Shown: one piece after another, positions 32,597 through 42,371 of the stretch
Layout of the letters: each line of letters starts with the position of its first letter
Numbering within the stretch: the stretch's first letter is position 1
Source of the DNA: Lachnospiraceae bacterium M18-1
GTDB lineage: Bacteria > Bacillota > Clostridia > Lachnospirales > Lachnospiraceae
Length of the DNA stretch: 43,174 nucleotides
Assembly: GCA_000403295.2 (NCBI GenBank)
Contig: KE159605.1
Location: forward strand, 1,602,484-1,645,657
Reading direction: 5' to 3'
Position numbers and translations under genes: made by a program
Notes under the pieces: generated by a model
Databases searched by the model: none
Seen by the model: the letters and a program-made list of their open reading frames with translations, nothing else
Told to the model about the DNA's origin: nothing

Positions 32597-34087
32597 TTAC
32601 TTTAAGACTTCCTGCCACTTTTTTTCCACTTGTTCTGTAAGATAAGGCCTGGCTTTTTCATAGGAGTGTTGATGGAACTTCTCCATATCTGCCTTCGTAA
32701 ATAACCGTATGACACACTCTGTCAATCTTTGGATCCGTTCTTCTTCCTTCATTTCATCACGGACGGAAATCAGATAGCCATTTTTTCCCTCGTCTATAAA
32801 ATTAGGGTTTCCATAGCGCACATCAAAGCCTATGATCGGAAGTCCTGATCCTGCCGCCTCCATCAGAGACAGGCCGAATCCCTCACTCGTAGATCCTGAC
32901 AGGTACGCCTCGTATTCTTTATATACCTCATCCATTTTTTTCTGGCCGCATAGGCGCACATAATCGCCGCAGTTCAGTTTTTGAATCAATTCCTTCAGCC
33001 GGGCCTCCTCAGGCCCCTTTCCATAAATGTCCAGTGAAACATCCGGTATCCTCTCTCTGGCTGCCGCAACTGCCTTGATAAGCCAGTCCGCATGCTTTTC
33101 TCCGGAAAGACGTGATGCGGTGACCAGGGAATGCCGGCGTCTTGCTCGTGCCGGGATCTTAAGTTCCTCCAGGCTTCCCACCGGAATCGTCACGATCCTG
33201 GGGCTTACCCCTTTATACTCTTTAAATTGCTTTTTCAGCAAACGGTTCTGCACATCCGTAGAGGTAACATAAAACTTTACGCGTTTGTTTTGAGAAAACA
33301 TATATTCATAATAGTTATTCCAGCGGACATGATGTTCATCCGTATTCCTCTCATTAAAATGATCTGCATGAATCACGACCCCCAGCCGCGCGGGAGCGGC
33401 ATTTTGTACAACGGCCCTGCCTGATTCGATGGATCTGTCAATGATCACAACATCCCGCTTTGTAAGATTTAAACATGACAGCATATAGCCGATCAGTTCC
33501 CCCTTTGAATAAAGGCATCGATCCGGAAACTGATACATCACCGCATCGCCGTCTATGATCTCTTCATACGCTGTCCCTCCGTCTTCATTAAAAAATCTGC
33601 GCAGATACAGATGTCCCTTGTGATCAAGCGGGGCATAATATTCGGAATAACTCCTGCAATATGTATAATAATCTTTTCGGATCAGACAGCCGTTCGAAAT
33701 CATCTCCACTCTATGGACACGGTCCTCTGCGTCATTTACCGTATAAGCTTTATAATAGCAATTGATTCCCGGGAACATATACGTCACTACATTTTTTTCT
33801 CTTGAAGCATGATATTTTTTATGCTCAAATGTTTGTTCCAATTGTTCCAGAGTATAAGTTACCGATGAAATCTTACAATCAGTAAAAAAAGTATAAAGCC
33901 AGATGATCTCAGAATCTAAAAAACCGATATTTTCAGTCAGGTGTTCTATATTTTCTTCCGGAAACATATTTGTAAATATAAATTTTGCTTCTTTTCCAAT
34001 TCTGCGCAGGATCTTCGCCCTGTATACCTGCGCATATTCTACTCCGCTGCTGGCCCACCCGATCCCTTGGTTAAAATTGTAAATCAT
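32597..34087 (-). CDS. gtfA: GtfA-like O-GlcNAc transferase, copy 1
   Basis: 496 residues with the same layout as copy 2: GIGWASSGVEYAQVYRAKIL at the N-terminus, the add-on domain up to about 230, HADHFNE (240-246), VTASRLSGEKHADWLIKAVA (R326, K331) and EGFGLSLME (E402, E410). All residues expected for a GT4 retaining transferase are there. AGGAG lies 8 bases before the ATG. It follows the Gtf3 copy at 34161, whereas in copy 2 the Gtf3 gene comes afterwards, so the order Gtf3-GtfA-GtfA-Gtf3 is mirror-like. Why two complete GtfA genes are kept is unclear; different GtfB partners are one option. Confidence 0.92.
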   Translation of the reverse strand: MIYNFNQGIGWASSGVEYAQVYRAKILRRIGKEAKFIFTNMFPEENIEHLTENIGFLDSEIIWLYTFFTDCKISSVTYTLEQLEQTFEHKKYHASREKNVVTYMFPGINCYYKAYTVNDAEDRVHRVEMISNGCLIRKDYYTYCRSYSEYYAPLDHKGHLYLRRFFNEDGGTAYEEIIDGDAVMYQFPDRCLYSKGELIGYMLSCLNLTKRDVVIIDRSIESGRAVVQNAAPARLGVVIHADHFNERNTDEHHVRWNNYYEYMFSQNKRVKFYVTSTDVQNRLLKKQFKEYKGVSPRIVTIPVGSLEELKIPARARRRHSLVTASRLSGEKHADWLIKAVAAARERIPDVSLDIYGKGPEEARLKELIQKLNCGDYVRLCGQKKMDEVYKEYEAYLSGSTSEGFGLSLMEAAGSGLPIIGFDVRYGNPNFIDEGKNGYLISVRDEMKEEERIQRLTECVIRLFTKADMEKFHQHSYEKARPYLTEQVEKKWQEVLK

Positions 34088-34160
34088 ACCGCACGCTCCT
34101 CATCCCTTCGTTTGTTACCATTCACGGCCGCGAACTGCAACCTTCGTCTCTTTGTTTGTC

Positions 34161-35180
34161 TCAGCCACACAGCAGTTCAAATATTGCATCTGCCAGCAGC
34201 CTTTTTGTAAAATAATTTTCCCGGATCAAATTAGAAAACAATGCCACATCGCCGGTCATTTTATGATATTGCGCTTTACTCATGTCCTCCACCCTACTCA
34301 CAGCCTCATCTAAAGAGTCAACGGCCATTCCCAGATTTTTACGGATGATAGTTTCCTTTTCCGCAATTCTATTGTTTACGATCACAGGAAGCCCTGCCGC
34401 CAGGTATGCACTGATCTTGTAGTTCGCATTCAGCGCCATATACTCGCTCCAATAATCATGATCCGTCCATACAAGTCCGAATCCTCCGCCCTTTCTGAGC
34501 GCGTCTGCCAGAAAAATATCATCGTTGAACCAGCCGAGGAAGCTGATATTCTTCCCCTCTGCCCAGTCTCCCTTCTGAGCTGTCACTCTCAATTCTACCT
34601 GATCATATTTCCATTCTTTCACAAATCCAAATTTCCATGATTCCGGATCTCCTGCAAAATGGATCACTTTTCTAAATTCAGGTGTGATCGTACTGTCAAC
34701 AGGTACCGGGAAATCCCACATTTTTTGTATGACTGTTTTTTTCACTGTCATTCCCTGCGATGCCAGAAAGTCTGCCATCCCCTGTGAGGGAAGTATCACT
34801 GATTCTGCCTGATTCAGGATCGCGATCTGCCTGCTTAAAAGATAACGATTATTTTCAAACATTAAGGAAGGAATATCGTGGACAAAAATGATCAGCTTCA
34901 ATCCTTTATATTGCTTCAGCCGGTGCACAAAGGCCTCATCAAATCCGGTACTGTTCCATGCCGGATATTGAAAAATAACAACATCTCCGTACCCTACGGA
35001 AGCTATGATTCCATCGATCCGCGAATGCAATGCTTCCGGCGAGTCAGAATCCATGTCGTAAGAATAGATTCCCAGCTCTTTGCAGCCCATTGTTCTCGCA
35101 GTTTCAGCCGCCCTGTTTTGTGCCTTTAATGCCGTACTCGTAAAGCTCTGCCCGTAAATATTTGTAATATGAATGTTCAA
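34161..35180 (-). CDS. Gtf3-like glycosyltransferase, copy 1
   Basis: Start TTG at 35180 (GGCGGGG upstream), since the conserved MNIHITNIYGQSFTSTALKA begins there; 339 residues. Segments in order: KELGIYSYDMDSDSPEALHS, YGDVVIFQYPAWN, IFVHDIPSLMFENN, MADFLASQGM, EWKYDQVELRV, GGFGLVWTDHDYWSEYM and NANYKISAYLAAGLPVIVNN. This is the full pattern of Gtf3, which elongates GlcNAc on the serine-rich adhesin. It directly follows secA2 (22 bases), the position where the glycosylation genes meet the export genes in many accessory Sec loci. Confidence 0.88.
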   Translation of the reverse strand: MNIHITNIYGQSFTSTALKAQNRAAETARTMGCKELGIYSYDMDSDSPEALHSRIDGIIASVGYGDVVIFQYPAWNSTGFDEAFVHRLKQYKGLKLIIFVHDIPSLMFENNRYLLSRQIAILNQAESVILPSQGMADFLASQGMTVKKTVIQKMWDFPVPVDSTITPEFRKVIHFAGDPESWKFGFVKEWKYDQVELRVTAQKGDWAEGKNISFLGWFNDDIFLADALRKGGGFGLVWTDHDYWSEYMALNANYKISAYLAAGLPVIVNNRIAEKETIIRKNLGMAVDSLDEAVSRVEDMSKAQYHKMTGDVALFSNLIRENYFTKRLLADAIFELLCG

Positions 35181-35202
35181 GATTACCCCGCCTTCCCTGC
35201 TT

Positions 35203-37539
35203 TTACGGAAACAATATGTGAAGTTTATTCGCTTTGTCTACATAGACATCACTTAACAATATATTTCTCATAGCATTTTCTTTCACGGTCCTTTCCATTT
35301 TGCTGAAAGAATCAAATCCGTCGTTTTGATATTCAAACAGCACATTCCTCTGTGCCATGGCTCTGCCGGATACCGCAGACTGCAATTGCTGCAGATAGTC
35401 GACCTGTTCCACCCATGCATGATCGACTGCGCTGAGTATCGCGATCCGCATAAATTCATTCATACGCTTCCTGTCTCCCAGCGCATGCTCCTGCTTTTCC
35501 AGCCCTCGTTTCACCTTTTCAAGCAGGCAAGCTTCCATACAGGCCTCGTCACGAAGCGAAAGCTCTGTGACATCTTCATCCAAACGGTAGGAAATGTTAT
35601 CTAAAATGTATCTGTGAAAATCATTTCGGTCGCTGCACATCCCGGAATCCAAAAAGCGCCTTATATTCTCCGCGGCAATTTCCATGATTTTTTCCATCTC
35701 CAATTCTCCGCCGTCGAGCAGGTGATTTCTTGTCGCATAGATCAGATCCCTCTGACGCCGGATCACCTTGTCATAATCAACAGAGCGCTTTCGTGACGAT
35801 ATGGAGCTTTCTTCGCTTAATCTTTGCGCCTTGTGAATCATCTTTTTCATTCTTCGTTTACTGATCCGTCTTCTGCCCTCTATATACTTCTCCAGATTTT
35901 CCGGTCCGTTCTCCTCTACAACTCCATCCTGGAGTGATACAAAAAATTGACTGGTTCCCGCATCTCCTTGTCTTCCGGCCCGGCCCCTTGCCTGACGTTC
36001 CGGCCTGACACTTCCCATCCGTCCGATTCCTATCACCGCAAGGCCGCCCAGTTCTTCCACCCCCGGCCCCAGCCTGATATCCGTCCCCCGCCCGGCCATC
36101 GCCGTCGCAACCGTCACTGCTTTCCGCTGTCCGGCTTCTTTGATGATTTCCGCCTCCCAGGACGCATTATTTGCGTTCAGTACATTATGCGGGATTTTTT
36201 CTTTCACTAAGACCTCCGACATACGCTCCGAGTCTCCGATCGTGGAGACCACGATCAGTACCGGCCTTCCCGTATCATGGATCTCCAAAATTGCTGCTGC
36301 CGCCGCCTCAAACTGCTCCTGTGCATTTCGAAAATGACGATCCGGAAAATCTTTTCTTTTTTGCGGACGGTTCGGCGGAACCACCAGTACCTTCGCCCCG
36401 TATACACTCCTTAATTCTTCGGGTGCATCCGCCATCGTTCCGCTCATCCCCGCCATTTTGGGGAAAAGCAAAAACAAATTCTGAAATGTAATCGCCGCCA
36501 TGGATCTGGTTTCCCGAGAAGCCCTTAATTTTTCTTTCACTTCAATTGCCTGATGCAGTCCTCCTCTGAGTTTCACTCCCGGCAGCATCCTTCCGGAGCC
36601 GCCGTCAAGAAGTATCACTTCTCCTTCATTTGAAACCACATACTCTTTCCCTTTTTGAAACAGTACATGTGCCCGAAGGGCCAATATGACATGCCGGTTT
36701 ATCTCAAAAAATTCCTCACTGTAGAAATTCTCGATCTGGAAAAAAGTTTCTGCATATTTGATTCCTTTCTCTGTAAACCACACTTTATTTTCTTCTTGCA
36801 GATAGTCCACATCTTTGGTAAGCGTGGTGACAAAAAAATCAGCCGTCTCATATAGCCTGGACTGTACTCTTGGGGAGCCTGAGATCACAAGAGGCGTCTG
36901 GGCCGAGTCTAAAAGCACGGAATCCGCCTCGTCGATCACCACATAATAAAATTCCCGCAGAAAACGATCACCTGCCCTGGTCACCAGATTGTTCAGTAGA
37001 TAATCAAAGCCTAGTACACCGTGCGTGGTATACACAATATCTGCCGCATAAATTTTTTTCTTTTCTTCATTTGTAAAACTCTGTTTCGCATTTTCAGGAA
37101 CTCCCGCCGCCACGGACAGCCCCATGAATCGGTATACTTGTCCCATCTCCTGCGCGTCACGCAGGGCAAGGTAATCATTCGCCGTCACCAAGATCGTGCT
37201 CTTTCCGGTCAGAGCGTTGAGATATAAGGGCATGGTCGCCGCAAGCGTCTTTCCCTCGCCTGTATTCATTTCAGCAAGATATCCCTGGTGCAGTGCGATC
37301 CCTCCCAGCACTTGTACATCATAAGGCGCGGTCCCCAATACCCTGTGATCAGCCTCACATATGGCTGCAAATGCTTCCGGCAAAATATCATCCAGGCTTT
37401 TTCCTTCTGCCAGACGCTGCTTGAACTCTACAGTCAGGTTTGAAAGTTCTTCATCTGACAGCCCTGCCATGTGTTCTCCATAGCTTCTTACCTTCTTTAC
37501 GATTTTTTTTAGTCTTTTCAAGTTCCTTTTCCGTCTCAT
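35203..37539 (-). CDS. secA2: SecA2, accessory Sec translocation ATPase
   Basis: 778 residues, shorter than SecA1 because the C-terminal linker and zinc/SecB-binding tail are missing, as in accessory SecA proteins. Visible: TAPYDVQVLGGIALHQGYLA, Walker A GEGKT (94-98), TANDYLALRDAQEMG, Walker B VVIDEADSVLLDSAQTP, the preprotein cross-linking part, GMSGT, TAMAGRGTDI and RQARGRAGRQGDAG. It drives export of the glycosylated adhesin through SecY2. The ATG at 37539 (AGGAA upstream) lies inside asp3, an 89-base overlap. That is unusual but both frames look real, because the SecA2 N-terminal helix (KRLKKIVKKVRSYGEHMAGL) must start about there. Confidence 0.95.
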   Translation of the reverse strand: MRRKRNLKRLKKIVKKVRSYGEHMAGLSDEELSNLTVEFKQRLAEGKSLDDILPEAFAAICEADHRVLGTAPYDVQVLGGIALHQGYLAEMNTGEGKTLAATMPLYLNALTGKSTILVTANDYLALRDAQEMGQVYRFMGLSVAAGVPENAKQSFTNEEKKKIYAADIVYTTHGVLGFDYLLNNLVTRAGDRFLREFYYVVIDEADSVLLDSAQTPLVISGSPRVQSRLYETADFFVTTLTKDVDYLQEENKVWFTEKGIKYAETFFQIENFYSEEFFEINRHVILALRAHVLFQKGKEYVVSNEGEVILLDGGSGRMLPGVKLRGGLHQAIEVKEKLRASRETRSMAAITFQNLFLLFPKMAGMSGTMADAPEELRSVYGAKVLVVPPNRPQKRKDFPDRHFRNAQEQFEAAAAAILEIHDTGRPVLIVVSTIGDSERMSEVLVKEKIPHNVLNANNASWEAEIIKEAGQRKAVTVATAMAGRGTDIRLGPGVEELGGLAVIGIGRMGSVRPERQARGRAGRQGDAGTSQFFVSLQDGVVEENGPENLEKYIEGRRRISKRRMKKMIHKAQRLSEESSISSRKRSVDYDKVIRRQRDLIYATRNHLLDGGELEMEKIMEIAAENIRRFLDSGMCSDRNDFHRYILDNISYRLDEDVTELSLRDEACMEACLLEKVKRGLEKQEHALGDRKRMNEFMRIAILSAVDHAWVEQVDYLQQLQSAVSGRAMAQRNVLFEYQNDGFDSFSKMERTVKENAMRNILLSDVYVDKANKLHILFP

Positions 37540-37972
37540 TTTCTATTTCCTGAATCACAATTGATCGAAAGTGAAAATGCTTCATTCCGCCGTTGATCAG
37601 CTGCAGCTTATAACTATAAGTCTTAAGCGGACATTGAAACTCCATCACTTTGTCTCTCACAGTAACATATCCGGCCTCTACATCGTACTTGTCATAAAAG
37701 ACCAGCCGCACAAGCCATGCTTCCTCTTCCGGGCAGTCCACATTGACCGTGATCTGATACCTGTTCTCACCGTCAATGATCGGCAGCGCCGGTTCGATCC
37801 TCTGCTTTTGATAATTTGTTTTGGAATACCATTGTTTGATGACTGTCCCTGACGGCATCAGATTGTTTTTAAATTCCACATCATTCATCTTATGGTAATC
37901 GATTTCCGAACCATACAAATACGTATCCGAAGAGTATTCGCTCCAATAAACCGTCCATTTTTGTCCCATCAT
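37451..37972 (-). CDS. asp3: Asp3, accessory Sec system protein
   Basis: 173 residues. The family pattern is visible: WSEYSSDTYLYGSEIDYHKM, VEFKNNLMPSGTVIKQWYSK, YQKQRIEPALPIIDGENRYQ, then EAWLVRLVFYDKYD and the C-terminal YSYKLQLINGGMKHFHFRSI. Asp3 binds Asp1/Asp2 and SecA2 and the nascent adhesin. The last 30 residues are a basic helix (ELEKTKKNRKEGKKLWRTHG) whose codons overlap the start of secA2. Tandem ATG codons at 37972 and 37969 directly abut the asp2 stop. Confidence 0.9.
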   Translation of the reverse strand: MMGQKWTVYWSEYSSDTYLYGSEIDYHKMNDVEFKNNLMPSGTVIKQWYSKTNYQKQRIEPALPIIDGENRYQITVNVDCPEEEAWLVRLVFYDKYDVEAGYVTVRDKVMEFQCPLKTYSYKLQLINGGMKHFHFRSIVIQEIENETEKELEKTKKNRKEGKKLWRTHGRAVR

Positions 37973-39472
37973 TTATTTTTTTGTCCTCTCAGGAAAATCT
38001 TCGCTTAGCATTTTTATAAACTGACTGGAAAACCAGTTTGCCGTTGCCGCCTGCGCATCTCCGTGCCTGCCGTGAAGCCCCCTTCCATACACCTGCACGC
38101 CTCCGGAGCGGAGATGGGAAAGCATTTCCTCATATACACCGCTTTCAAAATCATCCTCTATCATATAAGAAATGATAAATTTTGATTTTCCCCAGTCCGC
38201 GGAATCAAATTTATTCCAAAACTTGTCATTCACTCTCTTTATGGCTTCCTCACCCGTATCTCCGCCCAGATACCTTAATACATCTAATGATGTAGGATAA
38301 CCGCCGGGCCGGGCATATTTCTCATTAGCCGCAACATTGCCAATACCAGCCAGCGGTTTCATCAGCAGCAATGCATGTGGTTTGATATCACAGCCGTAAT
38401 ACATGGAAGCATAAGCCCCCATCGAAAGGCCTGACAAGATCACCTGATCTGACGAAAAGCCCAGCTCTTTCATGTATTTGCTGATAGCAGAAAGTACCAT
38501 TTCTTCGTATTCCTTACTTCCTACATAAAAACTTCCTCCCCTCAGCCGATGCTCTGACAGCAAAAGGAATGGGCAGCCAAGCTTTCTATTTAAATTGTAG
38601 CCCTGAAATCGTTCGGGTATCTCCCATCCTGAGAAAAAAACATTAAGCGGCGGTTTCATATCTCTGGGGTCAAAGTAGCAAAACAACTCTTCCCGGTCAG
38701 AAGTCACATACCGCTCTCCGCCCGGCAGAAAGTGCCCATGGCTGCCCCGGGAGTTCCTTTTATGCAGCGCTATGATCCGGAGTGTTCCGCTTCCTCTGGC
38801 GCAGATGGATACAAACGCCTGCCCGTTTTGTTTACTTTCTACCTGGACTGGCTGCGCTAACTCTGTCTCATCAAACTTCCAGCATTCCGCCGCCTCTGCA
38901 AGGCTTCCCTCCGCAAATCGAGTGATCTCAAGGCTGATAGACACGGAAGGGTCCTTACGATATTCCAGCCAAAAATCAAGAGCTTGTCCCTGGGGCAGAT
39001 ACACATTATACCGCCAAAAAGCTGCTTGTCCCAACTCCGTCCCAAAGTCACCTTCCAAAGTCACAGCGTATTCATCCCACTTCACCTTTCCAGAAAACCC
39101 CTGGGCGATTGTCCAATATTTCAGATCCAGCTTTTCACCGTAAGGCTTCGGATAATAGTATTTGGTTTCCTGCAGTAAAAAGTCTTGAATGTTCTTTAAC
39201 GCAATATGCCGCGCCCTTTTGGAGCAGCAGAGCCAGGCTGTCCTGCCTTCTACATTCACGTGCCGGGTAATAAAAAGGGTGTGCGCCTTAACAGCTTGAT
39301 ATAAGAGGGGGACCTCTTCCTCCAAAGGGGATCGGTCCAGAAAAAACAGATCATATTGCTTGTCCGGCACTTTTACAAATTTTTCCATATATTCCAGGGA
39401 GACATTCGAGGGTAGTGTATATCTATGATTCCAATCCTCATTCCCTAACTGTAGAATATAAATCTGCTCCAA
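37973..39472 (-). CDS. asp2: Asp2, accessory Sec system protein / acetyltransferase
   Basis: 499 residues. The first 110 are an N-terminal domain with Asp2-like features (RSPLEEEVPLLYQAVKAHTL). A beta-sandwich region (about 115-270) follows, then an alpha/beta-hydrolase-type domain with VFFSGWEIPERFQGYNL and VILSGLSMGAYASMYYG (Ser350 as nucleophile). E439 in SYMIEDDFE and H470 in GLHGRHGD complete a Ser-Glu-His triad at the spacing that I recall for streptococcal Asp2, which acetylates GlcNAc on the adhesin. It overlaps asp1 by 35 bases. Confidence 0.92.
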   Translation of the reverse strand: MEQIYILQLGNEDWNHRYTLPSNVSLEYMEKFVKVPDKQYDLFFLDRSPLEEEVPLLYQAVKAHTLFITRHVNVEGRTAWLCCSKRARHIALKNIQDFLLQETKYYYPKPYGEKLDLKYWTIAQGFSGKVKWDEYAVTLEGDFGTELGQAAFWRYNVYLPQGQALDFWLEYRKDPSVSISLEITRFAEGSLAEAAECWKFDETELAQPVQVESKQNGQAFVSICARGSGTLRIIALHKRNSRGSHGHFLPGGERYVTSDREELFCYFDPRDMKPPLNVFFSGWEIPERFQGYNLNRKLGCPFLLLSEHRLRGGSFYVGSKEYEEMVLSAISKYMKELGFSSDQVILSGLSMGAYASMYYGCDIKPHALLLMKPLAGIGNVAANEKYARPGGYPTSLDVLRYLGGDTGEEAIKRVNDKFWNKFDSADWGKSKFIISYMIEDDFESGVYEEMLSHLRSGGVQVYGRGLHGRHGDAQAATANWFSSQFIKMLSEDFPERTKK

Positions 39473-41060
39473 CGGAATCCATCACCTCTTTCCACTTCTC
39501 AAGCAGTTTCTCTGTCGTATACTCTTTCACCAGCTCGTAAGAACAGATCATCGCCTGATTCCAATTTTTCAATCCGTCTAAATAGTAGTTGACAGCATCC
39601 GGCAATTGGACCATACTCCTCAATACAATCCCATTTCTGTCATGCTCGACAAACTCCGTCTCTGTCCGCACGATTTGAGGAATCCCCATACTGATCGCCG
39701 TGATCTGCAGATATAGCTCCGGAATTTCGCGTACATCAACAAGCACTCTCTGCTCCCTCATGCATTTGCTCACAGCCAGTTCGTCTATGCATTGTTCTAC
39801 AAAAAATCTGACCGGAACAGATTCTTCCAGTTCCAAATCATTTTCCAAAGACTTTTCCTGTTCTTTTTCCGCCGCCCACCCTTCTTCCAGGCCTGCTTTC
39901 TGCAGTTCACCGCGGACCTGCTCCAGGACATTTTGTTTCCTGACATATTCAGCCCTTCTGGTAAAAAGGTAGATCCTGGCGGCTTTATTTACAAGTAAAT
40001 ATTCCCCTAATGATCGGATCAGATGACCGAATTTCTCTTCTTCCATTCCATCTATCGGAACCAGTATTTTCTGTACATCCAGCTGCTGGCTGATCCCTGA
40101 GTCTACCCGGGAATCATACGGCGGGATCGCTATGATGTTTTCAATCCGTATTTCGGAATCTTTTTGGATCTTTCTGACATTCTTTTCGGAATCTACAATA
40201 ACATAGTCTGCCTCTTCTATGATCTTTAAGGACTCCGGATGATCTGCCGCCGGGTATCTGTCCTCGTAAAATGATAGGATCAGCTTTCTGTTTCCCAATA
40301 CTTTCTTCAAAAGTCCTGCATGTCTCTCATGCATCGCCGCGCAAAACACATCTTGTTTTTTTGTCAGTCCTACATACGATGTCAGCACTTCACAGATCAC
40401 CTGTTCCATATTTTCATAAGACAGCCTGGAAAATCTTCTGCTCTGCATCTCATTCTGATGCTGCAGCAGATATTCAGGGCATTTTTCATTTATCTGCACA
40501 TGCCCGTCCTTATAAAAGGCCCTCATCTTCCATATTCCTTTTTCTGTCAGATAGTCCTGATGAACCGGTTTCCCATCCTCATAAAGGATGGTACTTGCAA
40601 GAAACCCACGGTCATCATAGATATTGCGGCGGCTTAATTTCTCATCCTGATACAGATCGATCCGAATCGGGTTTCCGTCTTCGCCGAAATCTATCTGCGC
40701 ATACTTTTTCTTATGAAGCATGGCGACTACTGCAAACATACTATAGATAAACTCTATCTTCTCCGGCCATTTTAAATTATGAAAAGACAGTACCGCAGCC
40801 TTCTTTCTTGTCACCTCCTGTATCGCGTCAAAACACGACCAATACGGTGCCCGGTATACGCCTTGTCTATGAAGAAAATGGCGGAAGTTTGGCGTAAAGC
40901 TAAGAAGAATGATATGGTACGGACAAGCGCCGCTCCGATGAAAAAGCTGTATCTGCTTCACCGTATCATCAAACTCTGTATGCATATGCCTGGACCACCA
41001 GCTCTGTTCATTTTCACACCACTGGTTCTGCTGATACCAGGCCGGAATAAAATATAACAT
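39438..41060 (-). CDS. asp1: Asp1, accessory Sec system protein
   Basis: I place the start at the ATG at 41060, 5 bases after GGAGG; a longer frame from 41072 would start inside that site. The product has 540 residues and starts MLYFIPAWYQQNQWCENEQS, the standard Asp1 beginning. Further marks are DDTVKQIQLFHRSGACPYHI, FRHFLHRQGVYRAPYWSCFD, the KKKYAQIDFGEDGNPIRIDL block and a GT-B-like second half (YADYVIVDSEKN region). Asp1 resembles a glycosyltransferase but is not known to be catalytic; with Asp2 and Asp3 it escorts the adhesin to SecA2. It has an insertion rich in Glu around residues 390-430. Confidence 0.92.
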   Translation of the reverse strand: MLYFIPAWYQQNQWCENEQSWWSRHMHTEFDDTVKQIQLFHRSGACPYHIILLSFTPNFRHFLHRQGVYRAPYWSCFDAIQEVTRKKAAVLSFHNLKWPEKIEFIYSMFAVVAMLHKKKYAQIDFGEDGNPIRIDLYQDEKLSRRNIYDDRGFLASTILYEDGKPVHQDYLTEKGIWKMRAFYKDGHVQINEKCPEYLLQHQNEMQSRRFSRLSYENMEQVICEVLTSYVGLTKKQDVFCAAMHERHAGLLKKVLGNRKLILSFYEDRYPAADHPESLKIIEEADYVIVDSEKNVRKIQKDSEIRIENIIAIPPYDSRVDSGISQQLDVQKILVPIDGMEEEKFGHLIRSLGEYLLVNKAARIYLFTRRAEYVRKQNVLEQVRGELQKAGLEEGWAAEKEQEKSLENDLELEESVPVRFFVEQCIDELAVSKCMREQRVLVDVREIPELYLQITAISMGIPQIVRTETEFVEHDRNGIVLRSMVQLPDAVNYYLDGLKNWNQAMICSYELVKEYTTEKLLEKWKEVMDSVGADLYSTVRE

Positions 41061-41091
41061 CTTTTCCTCCAAAGTAACCCAAAATCATCTG

Positions 41092-42297
41092 CTAAAACAA
41101 TGGCCGGCAGGAATCATATTTATAAAGTGATACAAGTTCTCTGTAAATCGTACACCAAAAACTGGTCAGCATCATGACAGAAGATGGAAGCATTGTGAGA
41201 GTGCTGTCAATATCACCTCTCAGCTGCAAAACCAACGGCACCGCAATGCAAACACCCATAACTGTGGCGCTTAATAAACTGATCCTCCATACCGTTCCCT
41301 GCAGGTACCGCCTCGTATCACGGCCTGCGTGAAGATTCACGATACTGTCCCCGCTTTTCAGAAACTGTTCCATGATATCCTTCGGGCTGAGCATAAGGAA
41401 CGAAAAGCCTATTGTAAGCAGATACTCGCATAAAATATATATCACGATCCCCAGCGGCTTCGACAACGTCATATTCATCCTCCACCAAAGAATCCCCTCA
41501 TGATAAGGGAACAAATTTCCCAGCAGGGAAAGCAAAAGCTGCGGCAGCATAAACACTGCCGTAGAAAACATCACCGGCATCACTCCCACCGGATTCAGCT
41601 TGATCGCCATATAATTTTTATCCGCATAAATATTATGTATGGATATACGCTGTACCGGAATCCGCTTTTCTGCATTCTCCATGACAAGCGCAATTATCAT
41701 CACAACCATGGAAATCAATAGCGGAACCGCAAGATTTTCTATACTGTGGTGAAGGACAGTCGTTGTGATCCGCTCCAGAGTATTGGCCAGACCCAATACC
41801 ATCCGTCCTCCGACTCCATACTTTTCATTTCGTTTTGACAGCCACAGGATGACCATGACCCCCGTCACCATTTCTACAATTGCCAGTGTTTTTGCGCCCT
41901 GAAGCAGTTTCCCTTCCACTGAAAATTTTAACTGTGTCACTTGGACCAGCGCCTGCAATATGGCTATCGCAAATGTCATCATAGAAGACATACGATTCAT
42001 TGTTTTGGGAGAAACTTGTGACTTAGAAAAGAGTTTTCTAATTCCCATAATGACTTGTACCAAGAGTCCAGATATCATAAATGGGAAAATTCCCAGTGCA
42101 AAAATAGAATGACGGTAAGCATCACCGCTGATCGTCTGCATCAATACTTCCTCTGCGTTGATCGCTTCATAAGTATAAGCAGATACATCTATTCCGTACA
42201 AAGGAACACATTTTCCTAATATATATACAAGAAGGATCAAACCTGTATACGCAAGCTTGTACTTCATTACTTTCTCTTTTTGTTCTGATTGAGGCAA
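41092..42297 (-). CDS. secY2: SecY2, accessory Sec translocon channel
   Basis: 401 residues from a TTG at 42297 (AGGAG 7 bases upstream); an ATG at 42264 is a weaker option. About ten membrane segments, starting with LAYTGLILLVYILGKCVPLY. The plug region (AYTYEAINAEEVLMQ) and HSIFALGIFPFMISGLLVQV resemble SecY. Segments 3-10 follow, with GVMPVMFSTAVFMLPQLLLS in the middle. As usual for SecY2, the cytosolic loops are shorter and less basic than in SecY. It works with SecA2 and the Asp proteins to export the serine-rich repeat adhesin. It starts 109 bases after the small membrane-protein gene, across a hairpin. Confidence 0.93.
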   Translation of the reverse strand: MPQSEQKEKVMKYKLAYTGLILLVYILGKCVPLYGIDVSAYTYEAINAEEVLMQTISGDAYRHSIFALGIFPFMISGLLVQVIMGIRKLFSKSQVSPKTMNRMSSMMTFAIAILQALVQVTQLKFSVEGKLLQGAKTLAIVEMVTGVMVILWLSKRNEKYGVGGRMVLGLANTLERITTTVLHHSIENLAVPLLISMVVMIIALVMENAEKRIPVQRISIHNIYADKNYMAIKLNPVGVMPVMFSTAVFMLPQLLLSLLGNLFPYHEGILWWRMNMTLSKPLGIVIYILCEYLLTIGFSFLMLSPKDIMEQFLKSGDSIVNLHAGRDTRRYLQGTVWRISLLSATVMGVCIAVPLVLQLRGDIDSTLTMLPSSVMMLTSFWCTIYRELVSLYKYDSCRPLF

Positions 42298-42371
42298 AAT
42301 ATTTCTCCTGATTTTACATAAAATTACATACTTTTCATAACTTTATTATATTACTGTCTATCTTTAATCGA

